Source of the DNA: Brachypodius melanocephalos
Taxonomy: Eukaryota > Chordata > Aves > Passeriformes > Pycnonotidae
Direction: 5' to 3'
DNA: 64,000 nucleotides
Assembly: GCA_013398615.1 (NCBI GenBank)
Contig: VZSR01001685.1
Location: 3,932,054 to 3,996,053, forward strand
The translations under genes and the position numbers were made by a program. Shown one piece after another: positions 50,444 to 63,114 of this stretch. The number at the start of each line of letters is the position of its first letter. The first letter of the stretch is position 1. The notes under the pieces were generated by a model that saw only the letters and a program-made list of their open reading frames with translations, did no database searches and was not told the DNA's origin.

Positions 50444-53400
50444 CCAGGAAAGTGACAACACATCATTATCTGTCCAGAGAAACAATTTCATCATTAATTC
50501 CCTCTTGTCTTGGATTCAGTACAGGAAGAGTTCCCATTTTTTACAGGAATTTCTTCCCAGAAATGCAACAACCCAACTGGCAAAGGACGGAACCTATATA
50601 CCACAGACCTAGCGCATTAAATAAGATTACAAGTTTCATCTGGAGGTTCTCTGGTCCAGTTCCTAAATCGAAACAGGGATAAATATGAAATGAGATGTGC
50701 ATTTCAAAAGTTTGATTCAACTTTAAAATTATGAAATCCCCACAATTTTTAAATAGACAAAAGGGAATGCACTCCAAAGTTTTCTCCAGAACTAGTAGAG
50801 CCTTGCTTTTCTGCCTTTTGTATCTTTCACTGATGACTCCTAGAAGCTTTCCTTAATTTGGCTGATGACAATATGCATTTACAGTTTTAATATGATGAAC
50901 TTTAAAAGATGGATTTTAGTATTTTTTAGTGTTTTTGTATATTTTTGGTATTTTTGCGCTATGCCTTATATTATTTACCATCAAAAAATTAAACTTTCTT
51001 TGATTTTAACTTTAAAATTTCATTGTCTTTCCACTTTGATACACTTTCAATATAAGTCTTAAAAAAAACACTCGTTATTTACAAACCACTTTCCATTAAA
51101 TTATTGGTATTAAAATTAAATTAAAATAAAAACAATACTGAAACTGTTTTACTGGAGACATAATCAGTTTTGTGTGTACAAGTGGGATCACACAGGCTGG
51201 TAAATAAAGTTTATGATACTTATGCCAGTCATCAATCATGTTCCTCATGTCCAGTTAAATTTAAAAAATTAATTTAACAAAAGCACTTTCACTCTCAGAT
51301 AAAAGTACCTTCTGTAAATTACCAGCAAAGTATTGTTCACTCAGCTACCATCTCAAAAACTAACTAAAGTCTGTTCTTGAATTTTAAATATATATATATT
51401 TTAAATATATGAAGGAAAATTTAAATAATCAATAATATTATATAATATGTTTATTTTATTTCTTGCAGAGATCAGTGTAAAGTTCCTGTAATTTTAAGTA
51501 AATGGTGCTCTTGGAATGGATGGATATGATATTAATTTTAACTCCCATAAAATTCCACAAAAATTTCTTTCTTTCATCCCAGCTCATAACCATATGCAAA
51601 TTTAAATTACTACAATGTGATAAATTTAATCCTTTCTGAATGATGCAATCAGTTTAAACTGCTCAGTGTGCTTATAAAACTTGTGAATGAGATCAAGCCC
51701 TGAGTACCTGTATTTTGAATGACAAAGTCAGAAATTGTAATAAGGCTTCATGAAGGAAGGAATGGTCTGGTGTCTGATGGACTTTGATGATAGTGGCAAC
51801 ACACAAATGTGACCAGTAGAGCAGAAATCAAATAAATCTCAAAAGACTACAGACCTACAAAAAGAAGCACATAGGTCTAGAGTAGATCCCAGAGTTAATA
51901 AAGATCAGCCATGTGACTCATAAGTTGCAGATGTTTCGTATCAGCCAGACAGCCTAGACAAAGAAATGACTTAAAGTTTTGCAGATATATAAATAGATAT
52001 GTTTTAATTAGTCAATACCAATGTCAATGTAAGGACTTCAGCTTGAACAATTTGCATGAAAAAAAATAAAGTTTCATGGTATAATAATTCTTTAGCTCTT
52101 TGGTCTCTTATAAGTTAGTACAAAAAAAATGCAATGGCCACTTATTCCTATATGTGGGCAGAGAGAGATTAAATGCCCTCTTTTAATATTTTAAAAAAAA
52201 TCTTCACAGACACCACGTCTCATATCCACCTAGAGTATTCCTAAACTCTCCTAAGGCAGAATTGTGTGATACTTACAGTTGGAAAGCAGAGGTCACTTTA
52301 TAGACAGCAGCCTTCCTGTATGTCCATTCATTGTTTTTACTGTTCTACAACCATAACAGTTTGCAACATGTGAAATCTTCCAGAAGTCTCTGTGGTCTGT
52401 GTAAACTGAATTCAGCTTCAGCAATATTCTAAGTCATTTACCACGGCGCTGTCTTTATCACACTTGATCTTAAGTACATTATTTCGGAACTTCTCCTGAA
52501 AATTATTTGACATTTTCCCATCTACTTCTTTAAAAGCCTTTTTTTAAAGGTTTCATTAAAGGCTACTAATGCAAGACACTGGGACCATTTTAAATTCAGA
52601 GTCTTCCCATGAAAGAGAGACTCGATTAAACCTGAGTCTCTGCATGTTAAATGAAATACCTTGGATCCCCTAATCAATTATTTAAATTACAACCTTATGT
52701 CCTTCATTGCTTCTATTTACTCCTATTTAGTGGTTTCTTCTTACTTTATTGTTTCATTCTGTTACTAAGTGCTGTGTGTGTGACATTTATCTCACATTTA
52801 TTCGCAAAGCGCTTAAAGTTCATTATTTACCATGCATAATCAATGTATGCTAATTCTCTTTGCTTCTGTTTCTGTCATTATTGCATTTTAAATTACACAA
52901 ACAACAGCTCAACATCTACAAGCGAAGGCTTTAGGAAAATACATCATCTTGGAAAAAATCAGGCCTTCTAAATGAACGCTCTATCCTCAGGAAATAAAAA
53001 ATGGAAACAGGCTAGAGCATTTGTTAAAGACAACATTATTCTTTCAGATCTACATGGCTGATCTTAACTCCATTACCCTGCTCACCTTTTCTGCACAGAT
53101 CTCTGAGCATGAAAGATATACAGAACAGACTATCAAAGGTGAGATCTGCTTGCTAGGATCTGAAAGAAGAGTATTGCTTTAAACACTGTCCAAAGCTTCA
53201 AGATCTGAACACAAAATAAAGCTCCATTTTAGGTAAGCTAGGAAAACATTTCCCGCTTATGACTTACCAAAACCAAACATTGACACATTCTTCAGCATTC
53301 TGAGCAAGTGGAAAGTTCTTCAATACTCCTAAAGAGCAAATAAGGCCTTTTTCTTTTCCTATACTCAAGTTCTGCCACCAAAGCTAAATGGACCAGCTGT

Positions 53401-53838
53401 AAATGTTTTGTTATCAGAACTAATTCTAAAAAAAAGGCCAAGAATAACCAAATGCTGCCTCAAATTATTACCTCGTCTCACCAAATACAAATGGTAGATT
53501 CATTCAGACACTCATCACAGCATCTTACAGGCTCAACTACAAGATGCAGAAGTTTTGTAGCGGCTGTAACATGACCAAAGTCTTCTGAAATTTCAGCACG
53601 CCGTTATCCCTTTTGCACCCCTATGAAGAAGAGAAACCCAAACATGTGATTCTCATGCATGTAGTCAGAGGGAGAGAAAGTGTAGGCAGGGAAGACTGAT
53701 CAGTCGTGGTGCTGTGACATCTCTGTGCAGTGCTGACTGAGGAGCTGAAGGGTCAGAATATGGCCTGCGAAGCAAAGACTCTCTGTCACTACAAATTGTT
53801 GTGTTTTGACTGAAGAGATTTAAGTTCAGAAATGCCCA
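50444..53838. other. unique AT-rich non-coding DNA
   Basis: No gene or dispersed repeat was recognised. TA-rich low-complexity DNA lies at about 51385-51450. Confidence 0.6.
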
Positions 53839-53857
53839 GATGATGATGATGATGATG
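53839..53857 (+). repeat. (GAT)6 microsatellite
   Basis: Six GAT units. The polymethionine and polyisoleucine starts of neighbouring open frames come from this repeat. Confidence 0.95.
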
Positions 53858-56800
53858 TTTGTCACACATCACACTTACTGGTTAAGAATTCCATTGTATG
53901 GCTCATATGGGACAAATAAGACAAAGGTGGACCTTGAAGAGAGACATTTCCCCTCAGAAGTGCCAGTCTACAGCTCCTGTTTCAATATGCATCAAATGCT
54001 GAACCTCAGCAGTTTATTCATAAACTTCGGTTGTTCTTTCTACTTGTCTATTGCCTTAAAATAAGTCAAAAAGCAATTAGTTCTCTATTTAGACTTGTAA
54101 TTTTAGGAGCCATTGCTTAAGCACTTGATGCGAGCTTTCTACTGTAGTGGAAAAGTAGATAAATGAGAATTGGTAGTACTCCCACAATGTGGTGATTTTA
54201 AGACCTTGGGCTTTGGTCTCTAAACTGAAAGTACTCCTTTTTCCCCCACTCATCTGCATTACCAGTACAAAATAGAAAAAGTTGTTTTAACAGTGTCATC
54301 AGCCATATATTCAATCACTTTCTCAGTATTACTCACTGATACCACCAAAACACATTTTCAAAGGAGAATGGGACAGAGAATTGGGACATTGCAGAAGCTT
54401 TAAGTCTGATGAATGCTGACTCCAGATTTCATGGAATTCATGGAAAAGCAATTTGAAATCTTTATTAGTTATGCAGGGGAAGGGAAAACATTTAGGCATG
54501 ATTTTTTTTCCAAAATTGTATTGACAGAGCTAATTTTAAATTTCTTCTTTTGGGGAGTGGTTTTCACTGAAAAATGAAAATCCATGTCTCCAAGGACTGT
54601 AGAGATATTAAACTTGAAAAACTAACCTAGTGCCTTCCAAAAAATTGAAACAAGTGAAAAAAATCTCATCAGATCAGATGCTGTTACCTTGTGAATATAC
54701 AAAAAAAAAGGCATAAAAATTGTAAATATAGAACTCAGTGTTACTAACTTACTGGCCATGCTACTTCTGCCAATCCCATCCTAGAAGAACAGATGCGGTA
54801 GCAGATAAGAAGCAAAATATGTTCCACAAAATAAAATGTCATAATCATATGCAGGTCTCAAAATTAACTGCTTTTTCATGTCAATTTTAGTTGTCAAAAT
54901 CTTCTGACATTACCTTTGAGAAAACTGTTTTAAACCAACAGAATAAAAAAGCACAGCTTTATGTTCTTAAAAGAATGTGTCCCAATACCTAATTCTGATA
55001 TTGGAGTTGGCTTGAATAAAGCACTCGAACTTAACATAAGTATAAAGTATAAGCAAAGTAGACAAACTACCTCTCCATTACAAATTATATTGTGTCTGTA
55101 TAAAATACAATCTAATTTATAAAGTCCCTTGTCACAGAAACTTATCAATGCACTTCACACCCTGAAAGGAATTATACATCAGCTCAGTAAAAAGCCATCT
55201 TTAAAAGAGTCTTTAATCTTATTTTAAAACATTTAGCAAGGGAATGAAATAAATGGCTTGTAATGCAGTCAGACCCAGAAGCCTTGTATATATTTATCTT
55301 TTGAATACAGAATTCTCAATAAGGTTGAATGCAGTAGAGCAACTTTAGTATGACAGTATCTGTTCAAGGTCTCTGCTGAATATCATGAATTAGTCCCTCT
55401 TTCCTTTCTGTTGACCTTCTCTTCATTTATCGCTACATAAGGTCAAAGTCTGACATCTCAGAGCAGACTAAAGCCCTTTTAGTTCTTCCTGGAGTAAATC
55501 CCAAGTCTGTCAGCATCCTCCAAGCTCCATCAACCTTATTTTGGAAGGGTCAACTAATGTGCAAAATGGATTGTGGGTGATCCTATGTTCAAGATGCATT
55601 TAGTCATTAGTCCTTGCTAGGTTATTGAACAATGTGCCAGTTGAGCCACTTGTTTTTGTTGAGGCTTATTACCTGGGAATCAAACAGACCACACAGGTAA
55701 AATCTTGGCTCAAGTGAAATTCATCTTTTTTTGCCAGAGTGTTCCTGCTATTCTTTACTGAGTGACTCTTATTACTGCTATTCTGCTTTTTATAAAGTGT
55801 GTTTACTTGGCAGAGCAGTGTAATATTCCCACATCAGTTTGCAGGCAAGCAGAGTCCAGCCACAATGCACCACCTGCACCAGTTTAGTCAACACTCTCTC
55901 ACTGCACTTCCCTGTGAGGAAAAGGGGTTGATGCTCTGCTCCACACTGGCATGGCTAAAACCTGGGGGTGTGAATGAGGCTGTCTGAGGTGATCCGCAGT
56001 AACACTGCACCATACTGCAGTCTGCCAAGCTGGTAAGCCCACAGTCTTGACTGCCATCCACCCACACATCTTTGCCTTCCTCCTGTTGGGGAGTAAATAG
56101 TAATATAGACTGTTGCAAAGTGTCCATCAAAATTACTTAAAAAAACCTGGTTCCATATGTTCCATTCTCTTTTTATGGCTAACTGAGACATCCTTTTCTT
56201 GCAAGGACCTAAGAGTAAGAGTAGTGAAATTCTACATTAAGAAAAAATGCTAAGTTGTGCTAAAGAGGTCTGAACTGATGCTTCTGAGACCCTAAAGAAA
56301 CTGGGCACTGAAGCAAAGTCCAGGTACATGTGCAAGCTCCTAATGCTGTTGTAGAAGATTTATATCTGTTGAGAAGTGTTAGATCACGGAGGTCATTCTG
56401 TCTATGAGGGTTACTCTGGCCATGCAAAACATTCCAGCATTACATTTTCCCAATAGCTGAAAAAGGAGGGACATTACACAGCACACAGCACGAGAGTGGA
56501 GATGTTAGACTGGACCCAGACATCATCTGTGGTATGACTACCTCACCAGGGCAGTGCTGTGCACAGTCTGTGAGCCAGCACTGCAGCACCCTTCCTAGCT
56601 TTATAATAAGATTTTTAACACGACAGTGATCCATGTGCCTTAGACACAGCTAGAAGCTGGTATAAGACCAGTTTCTCTGTGCCTTTGTTACATGTCAGCT
56701 TTTGGTGATAAATTTAAGGGATGCAACAACACTTACAGGGTCTCTTTTACAGGGAGGGAATGAGCCTGAATCCAGAGATGATGGACATTTCAAATTGTGT

Positions 56801-59800
56801 AGCAGTTCAAACATTTTCCTCCTCTACACACAGACAAAGCTTCATCAGTCTGGTTTTTGTCTCTTATGCAAATCTCATCGTTTCAGGATCAAACCCTTCT
56901 AATAGCACGTGAAAACAACTGATGAGCAACTCCCTCCTGACAGCATAGGGAGAAAAGAAGTATCAGTTATCTGTCACAGGCAGTCACTATTTAGCAACTC
57001 TGTTCCCATCACAACAGAGTCCAGTGAGCCACATTTAAAAATTTCTTGTATTTTATTTTTTTTTCCTCAGTATCTAACATTTTTGTCCACTTAATTTTCA
57101 TACCCTTTTATTCTCATCTCCATTTGGTTTGAACTTGGTGTATCCCTTTTATACTCACTTCTTTTGGTTTTCTTGCTTCATCTTTTTCTGCATTTCCTCG
57201 GGTTTTTTAGGTCTTGCTGTTGCCATTGTCTGTAGAGTTGCTGATGCTCAGCTTTTCCCTTAATTTGAGATGAACAGAGGAAAATTTATTATCTTCGATG
57301 TTGAACATATGCACACAATAAACACCCAACTTTAAGAAGATGTCATGGAAGCATCTGCTATGTTATATTTTTATGATGGGTATAAAACTGAAATAATTGG
57401 TATTTACTTTTTATTTTCATCTTCAGATGTCATTTCTGCCCACCCCCTCTATTCCCACTTAAAAACATAGCACTACATTAAAGTTAAATTGACATTAAAA
57501 AAAAGTCAATTTAAAAGATTTTTTTTAAACTCCTGAAATTAAAACATTCCCAAAGTTAAAATAATCTTAACTACTACAAAGTTTTATGCCCTCTCTTGCA
57601 CTCTACACTCATTACTGACTACAGCTTAAAATCTATGATCATTAAGGTCTTTACTACCTGTTGGTGAGCACATAAGTGAAAGGCTTTTGTGTCTGACTAC
57701 TTAAACTGAACTGACATACCTAATAAAACAGGCATGGAGAACTCAGTAAAGGGTTTTTCGGCCCCCCAAGAAGTGAGTGGGATCATAACATAATTAAAAT
57801 ACATAGAAGGCAACTCTGAGTCAGCAAGGCAGCTACACTACTTGGTAGCTGTCACTTGATTACTCTTGAGAGTTGATAAAAATCAGAAATAGTGATTGCC
57901 CACCACAGGCAGGAGATATCTGGCTGCTTTAGAAACATAATCACTGTGTTGCAGGAGGTCTAATCAACAGCTACCTATAATCTCTGTGATAGCTGTAAAA
58001 ACGTGTTAATGAAATATTCATGCAGATAACTGTCATAGGCAGAAAACATCACAACCAACTCCTTTTTAGTAATGAATACTTTATTGGACCATCCTGTTCC
58101 AACTTATTTTTCCTACAAAAGCAATGTAGGTGCTGTTGCTGATTCTTCCTAGACACTGTGAGCACCAACTCAATGAAAATATCAGTGTTGAGTCAAACTC
58201 CTAAGGAAGTAAGGATCAGACATTGGAGCCTGGAGAAGATGGCACCATTTAGTGCCCTGAATTCAATTCACATTTTAGAAATAGTTCCTTTTGTTTATAA
58301 TGTATTGGCAAAGTTTTCATTCCGGAAAGGCAAGAAATTAGATATATATGTGGTCCATTCTTGTGTCGCAATAGGACACAAACTAAAGATGCTTGACTCC
58401 AGTCAGCAGGCAGAAGAGAATCAGGTGGCCTTATTTACAATTCATCCAGCCTTTTTATAACATGCTGAGCTAAAAAAGTAACACTATTGGTCGATAGAAT
58501 TGACACCTCTCTCCATTGGTCAAGTAACAGAAAGAGCAAACAACACCTGGGAGAGAGGTTGTTATGGAAAAGAAATATTGTTTACTCAGAAATGTAATGG
58601 GAAAAGGTAGTTATTTACACCACGTTGTTTTGGGAGAAGGAAATTGTTGAAAAGTTTCCCAGCAATTCTCAGGCACAGAAATGTTGGGCCCACATTCTTG
58701 CTGCTACTGTAATGGTTCAGGAAAATATCAGAGGAAGGATTTTGACTAGCAAAGGCATTAGGCTGACCTAACAACTACCTCTAAGTCTTGCAAAGTTGTT
58801 TAGTCTCTCTGTGTCCCACTTCAGGACAATAAAGAATACAATCATTCATACGTGCTTCACTTACAGACCAAATTAACAGTCATTAACATGAAGTGCATTT
58901 GTATATATATTTTGCAAGGTACATTAAGTATTTATGAACCATATATACATAAATTTAAGCAACATGGTGGTCCCTACATATGAAACTTCAGTTGGAGTGA
59001 CAGCAGACAGAAAGTATAGAAACCTCCAGATTTTCACCAAGGATCAAGAATTCTATCCATTTCAATGGAAGATTCCTAAAAGAAGTAAGAAACTCAGAAA
59101 ATTAGGCTGCTATTTGAAAAATACAGCCCATAATCAGTTTAACAAGGACAGAGATTTTGTGTAGGACAATCAAAAGCTTTGTTCATATAGCATTGCATAT
59201 GAACTTTTATGCCATTTTCCTTTGATTAGAACATTAAACTTAATATCTTTAAAGCCAGAAGTGATCACTGCCTTGATAGAAAGTATTTAATTCTCAATTG
59301 CTTTTTGAATTTCATTCACCAATGCAGTTCCATTAAAACTTTTAGTGTATTAAATGGGGCAATGTGGAAAATATATTTAAAAACAGGAGTATTCTGCATA
59401 AAATGTCCAATGATTATATCAGGTACTGTTTCAAATATGCCTCTTGACTCATGATTTAGCCACCCACAGTTCTACTGCCATTTCAATAGCTTTACCAGAA
59501 TAATAGCAGGAGATTCACCTGTTACTCAAAAGAAAATCTAAGATTCCCTTAGAGCACTCTAAAATGTAAAATACCAACTTAGCTGAGAAGAAGTAAAAGA
59601 CAGATCCAAGAAATAAATTCAAAGGCGCCAAACAAAATTTGCCACCTTGCTCAGAACACCCTGGTCAGCTATTGCCTTCTCTAGAGACAATTACACCTGA
59701 TAGATACCATTAAAAGTTATCAGGCTACCTAGAGCCACCTAGAGCTGTGCCCAGGAGTGCTTCAAGTCACTGCAACCATAAATCAAGGGCTCCCAGTCCA

Positions 59801-59821
59801 GGAGGTGGCTGGCAGCCAGGA
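53858..59821. other. unique AT-rich non-coding DNA
   Basis: No gene or dispersed repeat was recognised. 55790-56100 and 56440-56600 are richer in G and C and open on more than one frame, but lack recognisable protein text. An inverted repeat lies at 57484-57514. The frame 58158-58460 (100 codons) shows no domain. Confidence 0.55.
57484..57514. repeat. 10-bp perfect inverted repeat with A-rich loop
   Basis: TTAAATTGAC (57484-57493) and GTCAATTTAA (57505-57514) are exact reverse complements separated by 11 bases of ATTAAAAAAAA. The arms are AT-rich, so a hairpin would be weak. Confidence 0.9.
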
Positions 59822-59859
59822 TGCAGTAGATCTCTTCTAGCCACGTCAGATCTACTGCA
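59822..59859. repeat. 12-bp perfect inverted repeat
   Basis: TGCAGTAGATCT (59822-59833) and AGATCTACTGCA (59848-59859) are exact reverse complements around a 14-base loop. A transcript could form a 12-bp stem. Nothing nearby ties it to a known element. Confidence 0.92.
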
Positions 59860-59915
59860 AATGCAGCACAGAGGAGCTCCAAAGAGCTAGACTTGTTAAA
59901 CATATGCAGAGCAGC

Positions 59916-60115
59916 CTAGGATGAGCCTGGGATCAGGACCAGGACCTCGCAGTACATCAGGGTCACAGCCAGAGCAGGCTCGCTGCAGCGATGACACGGA
60001 GCTGCTGCAGATCCTCGGGCAGGGAGCACAGGCACCCCGGCACTGCCCTGACTCTGCCACGCTTCAGAGAGTGCTGGGAACTCAGAGCAAGTCTCACACT
60101 CCATATTTCAGGATT
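59916..60115. other. GC-rich, CpG-containing island of unknown origin
   Basis: About 200 bp of GC-rich sequence with several CpGs (CTCGCAGTAC, GGCTCGCTGCAGCGATG, ACACGGAG, CCTCGGGC, CCCCGGC) sits in AT-rich DNA. Both strands have an open frame through it: 59921-60124 plus and 60104-59916 minus. No clear splice sites bracket it. It may be a decayed repeat, a retrocopy fragment or a regulatory element. I recognise no protein family. Confidence 0.4.
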
Positions 60116-62972
60116 CACAGATGAAGTAGCAATGAGCTCCTGCTCAGGAATCTGCTTGACGTGATGTGTCTGCTCTGAAAATATTTACCACAGTTTATGG
60201 AGTGAGCATCATATACAACACAGAAAACAGGCACAGGTGGCACTTCAGCTCTTCACCATAAGCTAGTGTTTTGTGCCATAGTGAGGAATGGATTCGTAAA
60301 ATTCTCTTTTTTTTTTTTTTTTTTAAATCAGCTGTCTTCCCTCCCTGGTGAATTCCTAAAAGCTAGTTATATAGTTTTAGGTGTATTGATATACTTACCT
60401 CAATTGCTGCCCTTTCTCTTTCAGAGGACTCTGAATTATTAGTGTGCCAAAACATAACTCCATGAGGAGAAGCTGGTCTTATCCTCACCCAAAGCAGCTG
60501 CCAGAATAGAAGCTGTACCCTTCCCAAGGATTTGTGGCTTTGACTGTCCTCAGGCAAACAAGGAGTATTAGTTTTCCATATTCTATTTGAGTAATGTAAA
60601 TAGTTGGTACCCCAGCTAATAGAAGAGCCTTCACTGTTGTAATTACCTCTTTGGGCACGTACACCATCCAATTAAAAAAAAATTTATAAAGATGAAAAAT
60701 TACTTCCAGACTAAATCCCGAGAGCTGTAATTCAGGAGTTCCCTGCTGGCCTGCCAATAGATTTAGCTCATATTCTGAAAGCCCCTGTTTGTCAGAAGAC
60801 GTGGATTAACAGGCAAAGCTGCAGCATCCAAGGGAACTGAAAACACCGGGTTTTTCTGTTGGTGTCCTGCAAACAAAACAGATAAATTCAGATGCTCGTG
60901 CACTTACTTCTGTTCAAAAGCAGACATGTGTCCTGTCTCTAGTCTTCAATCCTGATCTGTATTTATATCAGGAGCTAGTTTGGGCAATTTAAAAAAGCTC
61001 TTTGGCCAATTAGCTCTTTTTTATATACTTAATCTTTCGAAAAAATTATCTGAAGTCAGAATTCTCAATACTCTCTAGAAAAAAACCCTCAATGTTATTC
61101 TACTGGTAATATGATAATATGAATAAAATAATCACCATGTTTATGCTTTCAACAAAGCACCATACAAGAGTCAACTAATTATTGTTAATTAAAAAATTGT
61201 CTTCAACCTACCTCGTTTCTAGATGTGTGAAACCCATCTGATTTTATAATTACTAAATTATAAAAATGTTTTCAAAGAATAAATGAAGTAACAGGGCATA
61301 AAATCCTGAAAGCAATGTAAGAGGAGTTAATTATGTTGTACAATATATTATGTGGTTGTAAAGCAGTCAGGACCAAGGGATAACACAAATGGAGATTCAG
61401 TATTTTATTACCTTCAAAACCTTTCTGCTTACACTGTCAGCACAGTAGCCTGAAAAGATTCAGTTTGTAGAGAGGCAATTTTGTGTCATGATAACCATGA
61501 ATTGTGGAAGTAACCTCTGTTCACAACATGAGATGGGGAAGCAAAACTATGCTGTTTGTGCAACACAGGCTCTAAAAATTATCTTTTTAGTTTCTTTTAG
61601 AACTGAGTAATTATTACTTCATGATTTTCTCGGCAATCTAGGAGCTTACGACATCTGACACGCAGCTCGTATGTGACATGCACTGTCACAAGTCATTATG
61701 AGATGAATAATAGATTTTATGTGTTTGAGATTAGATGTGTGGCAAGTGTGGAAACGTTATTTTTCTGATATGTCTCTGTAGAATTAAACTAGCTGTCAGT
61801 CAATCCTAAACTCTGTTTTTTACTTAAACCACAATAACATGTTTCAAATAAATACAAATATTGATGCAGAAAACAAAAACAAAAAAAAGGGGGGGTTGTG
61901 TTTGCTTCATCTATTCTAAAATTCATTCTGGATGTTTTCATTATTTACTACTTTGGAAAAAACAAATAACCATGCAAGACACATAAATGAGTATGGGATT
62001 ATTTTTCATCAGTTAGTCCATCAGCTGTAGATACTTTGGAGGTATTACATTTTGGGAGGGGGGACAGGAGGGATGGGAGCCCTTTTATCCTCTGAGCTAT
62101 TCAAGTACCTGTGAAGTGTTTTCATTCAAGCTGAAAGGGGTCTGTGAGCACTTATTTGTCTTGTAAGAGGCATTTAATGGAAGAGGTTAAAGCAAGGGAA
62201 AGATCTAGATACAGCTAGAGGGCAACAGATTTCTCCCTGATTGCTTAGAAACAAAGCTTATAGCAAGAGGAAAGTGAGGAGCACCAAAGGAAATGCCAGT
62301 ATGTTTGCCAACATGCCAATGTTTTCTTACTGCCAACACGACATATGCTTTTTGTGATTTGTATTTATTTCCCCCTGAAAGCAGACTCTTCTGATTCGAA
62401 ATTACCATGTTTCATTGAAAATTATTGTTGCAATATTCTTTTCTACTGTGTTGCTGGTCAGTACGAAATAAGGTTTTATTTTATTTAAAAAAGTCGAAAT
62501 ATATTTCTTATATGTTGGTGCTGGAGTAGTGTAATAACACAATGTTGTTGCTGTAAACCTTAACCTCCCTTCCAAGCTGTTTCTAAAATTAGTTTATGCA
62601 GTCTCTAAAACAGCATGAGTCTTCTGCTTGCTCTGCCACAGTTTGTAGGATAGCTAAAAACAACACAGCAGGATGCTGCAGCCTCTGTGGAGTCGTCACG
62701 ACAAGCTTCAGGCATCAAGAAAAAGATGATACAGCACCAGAGATTTAGGCTACATGAACTGGCATAAACCTGTGCATTTGTCACCCCACCCCTTTGGGAC
62801 ATTCCTTTCTCAAAGGAGAGCTATAACCCATCCTCAGCATCCCGGAATGGGCTGGGTTTTATTCAGGAAGTCTGTCTGGCCCGCAGTTAGGCTTGGACCT
62901 CGTTTTTGAAAACACATACACTGGAAATTTACAGGAGGAGATAAGCCTTTCTGGTTTCTGTTTCTTACACAG
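60116..62972. other. unique AT-rich non-coding DNA
   Basis: No gene or dispersed repeat was recognised. It contains an 18-T run at 60307-60324, an A8-G7 transition at about 61880-61895 and a G-quadruplex-type motif at 62054-62078. Confidence 0.55.
62054..62078 (+). other. potential G-quadruplex motif
   Basis: GGG, GGGGGG, GGG and GGG tracts separated by short spacers fit the usual four-run G-quadruplex pattern. No promoter or gene start is visible beside it. Confidence 0.6.
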
Positions 62973-63114
62973 ACATCATCTGATACTCGGCTGATGTAAA
63001 CAGATGTGACTGTGAGTGGGAAAGGAAACAGCTCAGGTTTCATTGGCCTCCATTCACCTGTTCCTGGCTGATTTAATCAAACACCTTCAGCCTTTTCATG
63101 CCCTCGATCAAAGG
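62973..63114 (+). other. splice-flanked segment without coding potential
   Basis: A pyrimidine tract ending in TTCTTACACAG (to 62972) and an AAAGG|GTAAGC donor (63115) bracket 142 bases. All three plus frames contain early stops, so a coding exon is excluded. A non-coding exon or chance splice-like matches are the alternatives. Such pairs are expected by chance in 64 kb. Confidence 0.2.

Noticed and set aside
50406..50682. Two frames starting with repeated VWFGL text
   Set aside because: Artefact of the (TTTGG)7 microsatellite.
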